A DNA stretch of 64,000 nucleotides from Lithospermum erythrorhizon (lineage: Eukaryota; Streptophyta; Magnoliopsida; Boraginales; Boraginaceae), in assembly GCA_019722365.1 (NCBI GenBank), contig JADFUC010000391.1, positions 62,001 to 126,000 of the forward strand, in the 5' to 3' direction. The notes beneath the pieces were generated by a model that was not told the origin of the DNA, did no database searches, and worked only from the letters and a program-made list of their open reading frames with translations. Position numbers and translations under genes: made by a program. Positions 23,401 through 36,479 of the stretch are shown here, one piece after another (positions within the stretch are counted from its first letter, which is position 1; the number at the start of each line of letters is the position of its first letter).

Positions 23401-25600
23401 TACCTTACTACGTATATCATATGTTCGATAAAGTAAACCGATAATAAAGGAAAGAAATTGTTTCATCATTTATCATATAGGCTATACCACTTTGGCTAGA
23501 CTTATTTATTTATTTTATCTTTGGCTATTGGAAAAGGGCTTGAGCTTTTCATGAGTGGCCAGATGTCTTTCTCTTCCTCATTTTTAGGCCATAGTGATAT
23601 TGTGATAATGTAATTTAGCTCGGTAGAGCTAATAATCGGTCTTATGGATTTTTTTTTTAAAGTAACCTTTATTTAAAGTTATCAAAAATATTTTTTCTCT
23701 AACTAAAATCATGAATTTGTCCTTGTCAGAGCTCTATTATGAGATTATTAGATTAGATAAAATAACAACCTAATAAAGAACTTAAATAATACACCTATTG
23801 TCACTACATAGCTTTAATATTTCCATATATCCCTAACCGAATTCTAAAAGGAAATCTGCTGGATGCATCTACACTCATACCAAGCACACAGACACCCTAC
23901 TATCCATACTAATTATAGTATTCGGTATTCCCAATTATTATTTTATTATGTTCAACTTGCAAGTGTAATGAAGAACCTATATGGCGTTCGGACTCTAGCT
24001 ACTTATGTTATGTTTACATGAATATTTTAGCTAACAAAATTATTATGTGCTTGACATTCTTTTATGAGCAAATTTACTTAGTCTATATATATCGCAATTT
24101 TGGAACCGGTGTCATGAAAAAACTATGGCCTATTCCATCCATGATCTAATGATAACAGTCATGAATTAGGGCGCACATTTAATTATTCGTATATACAACG
24201 CTGGCCTACCCCGAATCCACCATAATTCGTGTATGATACTTCCTTAGCTTTCACGGCAACGGGGGCCTAAACTCATTAAATCGACATTTTCCTCCGAGCA
24301 TTTAAATCGATTTGTTCATGCATGATCAAATAATCATCAACTTGAGAGAAAACCAATGTAAGCCGTAGGAGGATGCTATCTAAGATCGAAATACCTGTAT
24401 GTATCCGCAAAAGGCAATATATTTGAAATCAATTCGTTGTGATCTAGAGTTGCCAAAAATTAAATAATTTGACTGGTTGTGTTTATTTGAATTAAAGTTG
24501 AAGTTGAAATTCGTATTGATAATAATTCACAAATCACGTCACAAGATAATCACTTTTGGTTTGATTTATATATGTAATTAAAGTCATATCCACCGGATGT
24601 CGATGAAATCCTTACTTTAATTGTCTCATCGTTTACCAAGAATATGACATTACTACTTAACAACCGATCAAATTAAAGTAACAAACATAAATTAGACTTT
24701 TACTTAGGAAATGTCCCCTCTGAAAATTATATATACAGTAGATATAAGTCTTATATAAAGTGAATGATAAGCTAGTTTGAATATAGGGTTATCAGTAATA
24801 GTATTATGATCTATGTACGTAGTAACCCTCTTGCTGATTATTATTGCAATTAATATTATATTTTTTACTTTCAAAATGAAGCTTTGATCATGAATAATTT
24901 TTTAATAATATGATAAAAATGATGAAAAGATGCATGATAATATTATGAAAATATTTTTAAATATAAATTCAATAATACTTGTAATGTTTGTTTATCTTTA
25001 AATCTTAGCCTTGCTTGAGAACCGAAAACATTGGTTTTACTATGTTACTCCCTCCAATTCAAATTGGAGGTAGTTTGAGCCTCAAATACACATATTAAGA
25101 AAAACAGTAAAATTAATTTTCTACCCTTTGAATAATCACTCATCTCTCCTCTTTCCTATCACCTCTAAGATCATCTCTAATAGGAGGTATTTCATTCCCT
25201 AAATATTTCATACCACATTACTTTATTCCTCTTTCATATCATCAAATATCCTTATAATCTTTTACACTCTAACAGAGATATTTGAAAGATATTTCATTTT
25301 TCCTTCCATCCACATCATTTTTTATTTCTCCACATCACCAACATATATACCCACCATATATTCATTCTCTTATTATTATATGTTATTATGATTTTATAAT
25401 TATAATTATTTTCAAATAATAATAATAAATATTTTTATATTTATTTTTCAACATTTAAAAATAATTAAATTTAATTTTGTCGTTATAATTATTAAAAAAA
25501 TTATTATAGTCTTAAACTAAATACATAATATTATTTAAAAAGACAAAGCAAACTTTACACAATTTATTCAAAAAATACAACATTGAACACACTCAAATAT
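23401..25600. other. AT-rich intergenic DNA
   Basis: I see no gene. A short inverted repeat (CTCCAATTCAAATTGGAG) lies at about 25053. AT-rich sequence from about 25150 is probably the left end of PIF/Harbinger element A: the CACCATATATTCATT stretch near 25350 resembles the left part of element B near 33910. Confidence 0.4.
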
Positions 25601-25639
25601 TTTTAAAGTAAACAAACAATCTCGGAATCTACTGCTATC

Positions 25640-26700
25640 TAAACTTTGCCAAATGTACTTGACGAGATCTTCCTTCAACTGGATATGCTTGGGACCTATC
25701 ATTTAATTTCGCATCTAGTATGAATGTCTGATTCGGATATAGCTTGAACATGCACTTCAAATTCCTGTGAGCACGTGATTTGGGCTTTCAGACGATGAAG
25801 CCGGGGCCAACAAGCGTTCTACGGTTCGAATCGGATTTTCCCAACTTCGATTGTATATATCTCGTTCATCATCCACATCATATTATGTAATATAATGCAC
25901 GCCCTCATAATTTTTTATAAGACGTTCAAATCCCACAATCTTGCTGGTTGTCGAACGATACTAAAACGGCTTCGAGAACTCCATAAATACATGCCCACGC
26001 TCTTTCGACAAGATTCTGGAGTGCTACGAACAATTGAGCTTTCACCTCGGGAAAGCTGAATTGATTGACAAACACACGCCATTTGGGATAGATTCTATCA
26101 AGTAGATAAGATGTCGTTTGTAATTTAACCATTCACGGTGTAGTTTACGGAGTTTCCCTGCCTCAATATCGCTTAAACACCGCGACCTATCTAACACATT
26201 GATATCGCTTAATGTACCGTAACCGAAGAAAGTAATGCCATATCCATAGTCGGGCATGACGCGAATTCACCATGATTATTGTTGTCAGGCACTTATATCC
26301 ATTAGCCGAACCTGGCCGTTACCAAGCTAGGGACAATTTTTCCACCGCTAATGCATACAAATTTCAATACTCCTAATCATTCCAGAAAACCAAGTTGTCA
26401 ATTAAATCTGCAGTGAGTCTCTCCGTATTTCATTAGAATTTCTCGCAAATAAATGGTCTCAAATATGGCTATGATCCCTTCACAAAATTTTTCGAGGTAC
26501 TCAATTACAAGAGACTTTTATCCACTTTTCACATACTCATCACAAGAACTTAGCTACTCCATAAAGCAACATGCGTATGGCCGCTTATACACTTTTGGTT
26601 ATGGACATACCAAGTTTGTCGAATTGTTGCGCCATTGAGCGAAGAGATGTCATGGTAGAAAGAGACTTTACAATACGAAGAACAATGGCTCCTCGCATCC
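25640..26700 (-). pseudogene. PIF/Harbinger DDE transposase remnant (element A)
   Basis: Minus-strand translation shows Harbinger transposase blocks in several frames. Near 26200 is GITFFGYGTLSDINVLDRS, matching the family pattern WHAFFG...NDINVLDRS. Near 26110 is YLLDRIYPKWRVFVNQFSFP (family pattern ADGIYPEW..FVK). Near 26000 is NLVERAWACIYGVLEA (pattern RKDVERAFGVLQA). About 26330 keeps a damaged CMHW.W.NCP block. Stops and frameshifts separate them. In autonomous elements this protein acts with ORF1 to cut and paste the element at TTA/TAA sites; this copy cannot. Confidence 0.75.
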
Positions 26701-27191
26701 GGTATCTCAATTTAATTCTTGGATCTCAGATAGTTGGTGTTTTGCAAAGAGTCTTCCGCAAGCCTCTTGTATGTACCGCGTGATCCCTATCTATGTATTT
26801 CCTCCTATGTGTTCGACACTAAGTTTGCCATTCTCAAGTAAAAAGTTTGTTCAAGAAAGACTTTCCAACTCATATTGTTGTTGGAACTTTCAATGTCAAT
26901 TCGAAGCGCGGTGGATCTATACCAAGGCCGTAACTAAATATTTGAGGATGTATTATTTATAAAGGTCTAGATATAACTTATTTGGATTGCGGATATTTAT
27001 GTGTAAGATTGTCGGATTTCGTGACATTCAACTTAACCAAATCTCAATTAAAAGATAAGATTTGGTAAGAATATAATTCAAACATGTTACTTTTATCGAT
27101 AAATTATAATTATCATTGATTTCAAATCTAATATACCAAATCGAATGAATATACGCGTGGTTAAATCATTGGGCATGCATTTATACTGCCT

Positions 27192-27300
27192 TTGTCATTG
27201 ATAAGTCACAAATATTGTCTCAGAGGAGGCTTATTACTGACAAGTCACATTCATTATCTCAGACAAGATGGGCTTGTCATTGATAAGTCACATCACTTTT
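27192..27300. repeat. Short tandem repeats between the two element-A genes
   Basis: Three imperfect units of about 50 bases, each with a core like TGATAAGTCACA and a nearby ATTGTCTCAGA or ATTATCTCAGA. They sit between the ORF1 and transposase remnants, the same relative place as the repeat patch at 35650-36200 in element B. Confidence 0.55.
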
Positions 27301-27479
27301 ATTAATAAAACACACTTTCAAACGTACAACAACATTCAGAAAAGTAAACACACCACACAAATTATTACTAAAACACTCAAACATAAAACTAATGATCGAA
27401 CAATTCACTTGTGAGCATGTTAAACATCTTTTCTTCCATCTCATCCCGATTACCACAACTCCATCTTCTTAATACGTGC

Positions 27480-28330
27480 TTGCTCTTTGTTTGCTGAGGC
27501 CAATGTTTTCAATGCTGAAATTTCACGCTCTCTATTTTCTCTAAGAGCGATGATATTAACATCCATCTTCGAGTACTTTTCCTCAAAAAAGCATATCCGA
27601 CCTCCGCAACATGATTTCCGATCCGTATGCCTTACCTTTCTTTTTGTCGCTTCCCTTCCTTCGCCAGCGCATAAAGAACAGGAACGGAGGACGAGATGTC
27701 ATTACCATCAATGTTATTTTTCCTTTTTGTACCCACCGGCCTCCGTACGCACTGCATCCAATCATATATTTTGTCAATACGAACCAACTTCCACTCTTCA
27801 ACCAAGGTAAACATTTTCTTAATTTTCAATGAACAACTCTTGATATAGTAGTTGTCATCGCACAACCACTCTCGACCATCCGACATTGCCTTCTATATAT
27901 ACTACCCGTTACAAAGTCTTTTGTCGATATCAAGATAATGACTCAGACACCTGCCAGCCCCATGCCACCTCACCGTTGAATCGGCTGCTCACATAGTCTA
28001 TAATTCTTTTCCAAAATCGCCTCCCTTTGTCGAAAGTACCCAATTCACTATCATTACTAAAGTGAAAATAACCAGATAAAAGAATTTTATTTTGCTCGGT
28101 ACTCCAAATTCCATATTTCGAGTTTGTTTGAGGTCGAAGTTCGGCCGTGAGCGTTATCATCATCTTTTCCTAGAGATATTTGACTCGGAAACTCCGAATT
28201 TCAGAGATCCATTCCGAAAACGAGGAGTTAATTGTTCCGCGAGGTTGGGGAGCCTTTGGTTTTATATCGATGCCCAACATACCTATTTCCACCGTGTCGA
28301 AGTCACTGAGTGCATATATCGATAATTATT
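27480..28330 (-). pseudogene. PIF/Harbinger ORF1 (Myb/SANT-like) remnant (element A)
   Basis: Minus-strand translation near 28090 gives WSTEQNKILLSGYFHFSNDS followed by GTFDKGRRFWKRI, the SANT/Myb-like fold of the accessory DNA-binding ORF1. Farther on (about 27800) KKMFTLVEEWKLVR and RRPVGTKRKNN match the FTLEHCW and RPIGRKAAK-type blocks of plant ORF1 proteins. Several frames are involved, so it is broken. In the family, ORF1 recruits the transposase to the element ends. Confidence 0.65.
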
Positions 28331-28980
28331 AGATATTGCATACCAAAATTAGATTTGGTGGCATAAAATTTGATTAAAGCAAGATCATAAATTGATTTTC
28401 GATTTAAGCGGCATCATAACCGCTTTGTAAATCGGGCATCGCTCTATATTTTGCGGGATTTTCTCGATTTTGAATGTTGGGATTTTTGAGGCGGTCGATT
28501 AGGAAATACAAAATTTCACATGATAATTATAATTTTGATTTGGATCCATGAAATCATCGGATAAATTAGCAAAATATTTCGATTTAAATGAAGAGAAAGC
28601 GAGAAATAAGATTTTTTTTTGTGGTTCAAATCATACAACTTAGTCTCTATTTATAGACAATTAAAAATAAAATACTGTAAAAAATTAAAAAGTTGTAATA
28701 ATAATTAAAAAACGCCAACAACAGAGGGATAAATGATTCCATCACCCCTAACAATGGGCGGTATTTGATTGGCTTAATTAAATTCAACTTTATCCATTCC
28801 ATCCTCAATCTTCCAAAGATGTAGAAAAGAATGTCCCACCTCAATCGTTTTTCTTATCCTAATAATCTCGTAATTATTGAATAATTCTTCTAAAATAAAC
28901 ACAAAGATTGTCCTCTCGAAATATTCTCTATCGGTTCAAATACCACTTCAAATATTCACACTGAGACAGGTCTAAGTCAT

Positions 28981-31867
28981 TGTTCCTCAATCCACCACAT
29001 ATTTATGGTTGGCCAAAAGCTCTGAGTAAAGCTTAAGGTAAAAATGGAAATAATGTTTACTTTTTGGTTTGGGAAGTGTGGAAGCACATATGTTTCAATG
29101 AAATTTAAGTCTTAAAGGACTTCCATTGCGACTGGAGTGGAGTAATGGAATAGAAGCTGACCCAATACCTTTTTATTTAATACTCCCTCCAATCCTTAAT
29201 AGTTGTCACTTATGTGGTTTTTTGTGTTTTTAAGATAGTGCATATTTGACCATTTTACCCTTCATTTAATAATAATTAATTATCTAAAAACTCCTTTTTT
29301 ATGTTTATAACTTACCATTCACAAATTTATCAATTTAATTACACCTAATATAATAAAAGGAATGATTCTATTTTTTATTGACTAAAAAATTTCATACGCC
29401 TACGTAGTTCATCGAAAGAAAAGACATATTTCATTGACTAAAGATTTTCGCTGCACATTTCATTCTAAAAGTCCATACCGCCAAAAATTTAGCACATTTC
29501 ATTAACAAAAATTTAAAATTTCAATATGGAGCTAAAACTAAAATTTGATTTTTTTTTCTACTCCACCCTATATATTTTAAGAACCCAAATGGAGTAAATC
29601 AACCTTTTAGAGTATACACATTCATTCATTTACATAATAATCCAGTACAACGCTTAACTTCGATCTCACTTACCATCGATAAGTATACGAAAGTAACAAT
29701 AATGAGTGTTTGATCACCAATATTACAATGCTTAATCTATCTCCAATATTACACATCCCTCCTTTAATTTTAACTCAATTAATTTTTTTATTATTATGTT
29801 CAATTGATTTTCTATTTCAAAACTTACATGACCCGCTTTGATATTCATCAACAACGCGTCAGAGAAATACAACCACCAATTATCAGAAGTTATTGTGTTT
29901 TAATGACAAGTAAAGTTGAAATACGACAAAATCATGATTCACTTAATCATCGCTTTGCATCAACGAAAGAAGGTACAAATATTTAAAGATCTCCAAGAGT
30001 TCCTGGATACTTGTTCATGGGCGGTTCAGATTCAAAGACTTTCAATTCATCGCCATGTCCCGCTTCAATTTTAATTTATTCGTATCAACGCCCGCCCGAC
30101 ACACTTCTTCATTATCAATCGATGTCATTGATCTATCAAGTGAATATATTTATTAATAAATAATCCTTATAACAATACTCCATCTAATTTTGCCAAACGC
30201 CAAGAATATTACTCTATTCCAAGTTGAGCCTTTGTTACTTTTATTTGGATTGAAGATATTTCCGTCTTATTCGCGATTTAGCCTATCCGAAAAAGATAAC
30301 TAATCATATAGCGACGTATTATGATAAATCAATCAGTCATCTAATTTTTAATATTCAAGCAATGGACCTAAATTGAGATAGATAAAAGGGAACTTACAAG
30401 AATCTCAATACAACATCGCTTTTGAATCTCTTCGAATATAGTCAACGCCCGGAATTCAGAAACGCAAAGTTCATATTCTTCGTCAATGTTTAACCTCTTT
30501 TTCGGATTATTTTCAACGCCGAATGATAGTCAAGGATAGGTTTATCATCTTTTCGCTTCATGATAATAGTCAAAGAAAGATTATGAAATTGTGAAAGATG
30601 TATATTTTAGTAAAGCCGTGAATATAAAGTTTTGCAAAATTAGTCATTAATGTGTGAATGAGTATATTTAGCCAATTAAATACTCTATCGATTCACTAAG
30701 GTATAATTGAACATTGGAATATAAATTAGTCTATTGAAAGCCATTGTAGCAAACGGAATTAGAATAAAGAAAATTGTTATTAAAGCAAAATTGAAAGCAT
30801 AAAGTAAAATTGCAAAACTAAGTTATTTAATGTGGATTTCTTCCTCTTTCATAATTATTACGTACATCTTAATTAAAATACTCTTAAACTCCGAATTTTT
30901 TTAATCAAATGGCTTTATGGGAAGCATATTTTTTCATTAACACTAAGGGTAATAGACAAAATATGGTGTAACAGTCAAACGACAAATAATATTTAATAAA
31001 GCTGAAAAGTGGTAAACGACAACTATTAAATAGACTGAGGAGTAACTAGTACTACTGCATAAGAATTACTTTCAAATCAATTGAGATTTAAATTTAAATT
31101 CAAACAATTTTATTTTTGTAAAATAAGGTAAGTCATTTCAATCTAAACAGAGAGTATTATGTTTATGATGAATATATCAAGATAGATAGAAAAATAAATA
31201 AATAGGTTATTGTCCGCAATATGCTTAACAGCTGATGTTAGCATGTTAGTTCGTACTGTGGAATTTAATTGTACTACTATTCAAAGTTCTTTAAAGTCTC
31301 CCAAGCTGGTCGTCGATCGATAATAAGGTAGTATTTCACTCATTTAATGTGTACCGTATGAAATGGAAAGTGATAATTACATATTAATTCTCATATTTTC
31401 AGAGTAAAATTGAACAAAGTGTCACTGTCAATCTATCGAATCAACATTTTAAAATTGTCTAGCATATATGACTAAAAATTAAAATTAAATGGTATACTAT
31501 TTTTCCCTAGAAATAAGATACTGGAGTAATTTTTCTTTTATTCTCATACCATATCATACTTCAAAAATTAAACATGGTAACTATTGTCGGAGCTTATCAT
31601 TATCGATATTATATTATATTATTGTTATTATTATTATTATTATACATCCCCTCTATAGCTATATATATGTATGTGGACGTAGGCATACATAGTGATTGCA
31701 TGCGTAAAAAAATCTAGGAATAAAACTGGCACCAGAAAATTGTTGTAGAAAAAAATTTAGTAGCCTGCAACATGATGAGACTGAAGCGAGACAAGACTCA
31801 ATAAGAGCAATTGCATTTCATAGTCACAGTAAAACCTTCGAGATATGATTCTTGTCTACCTAAGTGT
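28981..31867. other. Intergenic DNA between element A and the CACTA element
   Basis: AT-rich. A CTCCCTCCAATCC motif at about 29183 looks like one Stowaway terminus, but I found no convincing partner. The stretch at about 29600-30560 has a mixed composition like decayed transposon DNA, without a recognisable protein. A TTATTATTATT run lies at about 31620-31640. Confidence 0.4.
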
Positions 31868-32040
31868 CCCTACTACATTTTTGACGTAATGCAACGGTGG
31901 TTGTTGCGGAGTAGCTAATGCAACACCTTCATTTTGACCGTTATGATAAGTAGAGCTAATGTAACATCATTCACCTAATCATTGCAATAAGTGATATAAT
32001 GCAACGACTCATGTTAATCCGTTGCATTAAGTGTTAATTT
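31868..32040. repeat. Left CACTA subterminal repeats
   Basis: The motif TAATGCAACG, or a variant with one or two changes, appears about six times in ~170 bases in both orientations, for example at about 31886, 31917, 31998 and 32022. In CACTA families such motifs bind the TNPA-like protein. Confidence 0.7.
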
Positions 32041-32448
32041 AGCACAAAAAAATAGTAATTTCATTATATTTCACTATAGTTTTCATGTAAAGTACCTACA
32101 TTATATTCCACGATTTGTGATCTATTTTTAACATTTATAGTTAAAGTTATTTAATTAGTATTATTTTCATCACTTGATTTAGTAATTAGACTGAATGGTG
32201 AAAATTTTAGAATATAATTAGTAAATTAAATGGAAGTGACATACTAACTATTATATGAATTGTAGAATATAATTAGTTATATATGAATTTTAGAATATAA
32301 TTAGTGAATGTTATTTAATAATTGCTCAATAATTCAGATTATTTGATTGAGATAGTAGGTTTTGAAGTTTATTATATAGTTTATGAGTAATTTGCTCCTA
32401 TTTCACTATACTGTTTATGATATTAGATTTGGTGTAAAATAATAGGAA

Positions 32449-33170
32449 ATGGATAATACATTGAACGAATGGTGGATGTTTCCCAAATGGAGTAATGAAT
32501 ATGAGCAAGGGGTAGATCTATATATTGAAAAAGCTTTTGCTAATTGCTACAAACCAAGTCTCAAGGGAATCAAATTTATTGGCGTTCCGAGAATGTTGTG
32601 AGAGATCACCTCGTTTGTAATGGGTTTACTATGCATATGATACAGATGAGTCAAAATGGGAATGAAAACCTGATGACACCGTTTCAGTGCCTCAATTTAG
32701 AGATCTCTTGGAGTATTGGAAGTGTATGTGAAAAGATTGAGGTATTTAATGAAATTTATTTTATTACCATGTGTTTATGTCATTAACGTATATAATTAAC
32801 TTAATTCTTTTCACATAGGAGGAAAGTAAGATCAACAAAAAAAATCGTCCACAGTTGGATGATATGCACACTTTAGGACGTAAATCATATGCATCTTTAC
32901 ATTATGAGTTGGTAATTAGTTTTCCTCATTTCTTATTATTTTTCTTTTTTTTAGAAAAACGAATATTTTGAAAAAAAAAATAAGGCTAGAAAGACAAGTA
33001 ATATTTGTTTTTGTAGACACAATAATTTTACAAGACAATGACTTTATTTTCCTAAATAGAAAAAGATGAATGCTTTAGAGTCTGCACAAGATGGAGAAGG
33101 TGATAAATCCAAATAACCTTACTCTCAAGTGATACTAGAACCTAAGCGCAAAAAATGGTGTAAAACTTGT
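32449..33170 (+). pseudogene. CACTA transposase-associated domain remnant
   Basis: From an ATG, MDNTLNEWWMFPKWSNEYEQ matches the start of the plant transposase-associated domain (W...R....EY..GV..F...A). Homology then shifts frame. At about 32570-32650 the second frame gives SENVVRDHLVCNGF, matching the REVV.DHL...GF block. Farther on, NRPQLDDMHTLGRKSYASLH (about 32835-32895) and VLEPKRK (about 33130) resemble the Transposase_24-type region. Stops and shifts break it, and the rest of the transposase is gone. Confidence 0.7.
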
Positions 33171-33545
33171 TGGAAGTAGTGTGACAAAGAACGATTTGAA
33201 CAGAATTAGTGCAGCAACTTGTACCGAGTTTATTTGGCTACTACAATTCTATCTCAAATTCAAGAAGCTAATCATGGAATGACCATCATGATTCCAGTGT
33301 TTGTGATTTTGTCAATTCCTGGGCATGCTTCTAGCGCACCCCATCATGACAGTGAGCAAAATGGAAAATCTTCTATATTTGTAGTGACAATTAATGATGT
33401 CATTCATCAAAATGTTCTCTTGTTTCTTTAGTTAGTTTAAATTTTAAAAACTTATAATTATGTTGATGTTCGTAGAAATATAAGAATTAAATGATGCAGA
33501 ATTGAAATATCACTTACTGATTGTGCAAATTTTGTTGTTAACAAT

Positions 33546-33626
33546 GGGAGCAATAAAGATGACATTTTATTATATCAGGTTGCTCTCTTGTTATAGTACT
33601 AAGCAATAAAGATGACATTTTATTAT
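33546..33626. repeat. 25-bp direct repeat in CACTA interior
   Basis: The sequence GCAATAAAGATGACATTTTA, continuing TTATAT, occurs twice about 56 bases apart, at about 33550 and 33605. It is a short local duplication in non-coding DNA. Confidence 0.6.
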
Positions 33627-34239
33627 ATTGTGTTGTACACTGATATGAAAGGCTTGTGCTTTCCATGCTTAATGTAAATTGTTTGAACTTGTGATTAATA
33701 ATAATATTTTTATTTATAGGTGCAAGTGTGTAATTCAAGCGAGTATGAAATAGCCATAACTGAGATTATCCTCAGCAATGGCCACCTGACACTTCCTGTC
33801 ACATCAAATAGCATCCTCAAATAATACCCATTTTTACCAACAAATGACAAATAGAGGCTATACACAAATTACTTTCTCTCCTTCCAGTCACTCCAACATA
33901 TAATTTGCACCATATTTTTCATTTCTTTATTTATTTCATATATATAATTATTAAATTTAATAATACAATAAATAATATTATAATTTTTAAAAAATATATT
34001 TTAAATATTTTTAATAATTTTAATATTTTAATTATTTTAAAATATTTTAATAATTTTTTAATATTTTTTTATTTCATATATATTTTAATAGTATATTTTT
34101 TTTTTGAATTTCAAAATCCCATAATATTATTCATCACTCGAACTTGAGTACATACATAATAAGCAAACATACATAAATTATTGAAAACATACAATAAAAC
34201 ACACAATAAAACATAGTAAACTTGAGGTTTTTTTAAAAT

Positions 34240-35510
34240 CTACTCGGGGTTCCAAATTTATTCCAGATATGGTCGACGAGATCCTTCTTCAACTGAATAT
34301 GCTGACCCCTATCACGTAATTCTGCTCGACTATGAATATCCGATTCGGGGACGCATTTCGACACGCACTCAAATTGCGGCGCATTTGTTTCCATATCGAA
34401 AGCATTTAGCTCGAATTTTAGATTGCTCGATGGTTCGTCGATTTTCCCAATTTCGGTGAATATAATCCCGCTCATCCTCCACTATCACAGCATGTGAAAT
34501 AATGCATGTCCTCATTATCCACGCAAGACATCGATATTCCATCCTAGCCGGTCGGCCGACAATGGCAAAGCGCTGTTGAGAACCCCGAATGCCTGCTCCA
34601 CATCCTTCCTCGCATGATTCTTTGTTGTTTGGCAACACCGCGCTTTGTTGCCTCGCTGGGGCATTCAATCGACCGGACAAAGACAGATAGATATTGGCCG
34701 CAAGATAAGATGCAAGATTATACTATCGTCCATTCACAAATAAGTTCACCTCCGGAGCTTCACCTCGCACTCAATGTCAGCCAAAACCGTGACCTATCTA
34801 GAACATTAATGCTGCTCAATCGCCTGTGCAAAAGTTCCAAAAAAAGCATGCCATATCCACAAATCATATGAAGCCACCGCCGAGAATAACCGGCTGTGTT
34901 CTTTACGTCCACTAGAATCGTCTCGCTAAGCCTTAGGACAATTCCTCCACTCCCAATGCATGCAATCGATACTTCCAATCATTCCCGGGAAACCACGCTC
35001 CTGACCAACTTGTAGTAGTCTCTGCAAGTCCTCCGCATTGGTCGTCTTAAGCATTCATTCAAACAAGGCACTACTCCTTTGCAAAATCGCGAGCGCACTC
35101 CGCGATTCTCCAATTTTCGCATACTCATCACAAGCATCCGCGAGACGCTTATACGCGAGCACGCAGATGGCGTACCGCATACCTCTCGATAGTGTCAAAA
35201 CCAAGCTTACAAGATTATTCCTTTGAGCAAGTATAGCTGTCGCAATTTGATAAAAAGCCTTCTGGGCAATTCGTGAGAAACAATGGCCTTCTATTCGAAA
35301 TCTTCGGTCAACCGCATTTCGTAATTGCAATGGATCGCCGAAATAGTCGCCAGAGCCTCTCACGGCGCATGCACGTATCCCTACTTATAGATTTTCTCTA
35401 TTTGATCGATTGTTTCTGCCTTTTGGAGCTCTTCTCAAGAATTTCTTGTCGTCAAGTTAGCATAGCTTCTTCTAAGTCCTTAATTGTTGCCAGAATCCTT
35501 CTAGACTAAA
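34240..35510 (-). pseudogene. PIF/Harbinger DDE transposase remnant (element B)
   Basis: Minus-strand blocks in family order: MRYAICVLAYKRLADACDEY (about 35180-35120, pattern AIRMLAYG..AD..DEY), then IGES. SIDCMHWEWRNCPKA (about 34975-34930) carries the first catalytic Asp. Next come SYDLWIWHAFFG (about 34870), INVLDRS (about 34800), and a terminal block near 34500 with VEDERD, matching the C-terminal CIILHNMIVEDER motif. Stops (for example after NCPKA) and frame changes break it. It is better preserved than element A's copy. Confidence 0.8.
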
Positions 35511-35649
35511 AGATGGCTCAAATCCATTGGTCGATAATAAGATTCGAGCTAAGTTTCAAGTCAGTATTCAAATTATGAGTACTACTTTATTTATAATTTA
35601 ATGATCAGTTTAACTTCAACAAGTTCAATTTAATAGATTGAATCGACGT

Positions 35650-36200
35650 GAAAATATTGAAAGATGTGTACTATGACCTGTTCAGTCACTGCCATGTCTT
35701 GTTTTACGACTAACACGCCACGTCGTAGAAAGGCTACCAATACATCATGTCTGAGCTACGACTACTCACGCCAAGGCTCAAGGCGATGAAGTTGTCACGC
35801 CATGTTCTGAAAGCATGACTAACACGCTACGTCGTAGCTACGACTAGTCACATCATGTCGTAGCCTAAGTGGACTCATTTTGATTATTAGGGATTTGGAA
35901 TTTTGTGTGCTATGACTAGTCACGTCATTGCCGGGCGCTTACGAAATAAGCCACGCTACGCCTGGAACATGCACTAGCTCACGTTAATGCTGAAATTCCA
36001 TGACCAATACACATCATGTCGAGCTAAGGACTCATTTTGATTATTAGATTTAATTTGTTACATGACTAAATACGTCATGTCTGAAGCTACTTAATTATTC
36101 ACGCTACGTCCGAAAGAACGACTACCACATCACTTTGATTATTAGATTCGACTAAGGCTAAGCACTACCAAGCTACGCCATTACGAAAACATCACTTTAT
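35650..36200. repeat. Degenerate TACGACTAGTCAC / CATGTCGTAG repeat patch
   Basis: Many diverged copies of short motifs such as CTACGACTAGTCACATCATG and CACGCTACGTCGTAG are packed into ~550 bases, some in inverted order. A second motif, CTCATTTTGATTATTAG or a variant, appears at about 35875, 36034 and 36130. The patch lies between the ORF1 and transposase remnants of element B. I know of no named family with this motif. Confidence 0.6.
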
Positions 36201-36479
36201 TCAAACCGGACATCAGTCAACATGCCATTTCGTGATCCCACAAAGATTCGTAATTAACACACAACTTGAAAATAAACACACAACACGTAAAATAAACACA
36301 CAACGCCAACTAGTTTCGGGAACAACCTTCAAAGAACATATATTATAAGTCGCCCATCCACAAAGATCACGCTCTTTTGTTCTTCAACGCCGCAGAATAT
36401 CTCCAACTTTAACACGCATACTCCAACATAGCCGTAGGCGACGCCCGATTGCTCTAGGTTTTCACGAGCGGAGGTTAAA

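Larger units (their letters stand above)
25150..28980 (-). mobile_element. Degenerate PIF/Harbinger transposon A
   Basis: A two-gene layout typical of plant PIF/Harbinger elements. Reading the minus strand, a Myb/SANT-like ORF1 remnant (about 28330-27480) is followed by a transposase remnant (about 26700-25640). A second element with the same layout and orientation lies at about 33.8-37.8 kb. Both coding parts are broken, so the element is not autonomous. Terminal inverted repeats and the 3-bp target duplication could not be placed, and the ends are approximate. Confidence 0.65.

Noticed and set aside
27487..27832. Plus-strand ORFs over the element A ORF1 region
   Set aside because: They are antisense to the Myb/SANT-like remnant, which has the recognisable homology.
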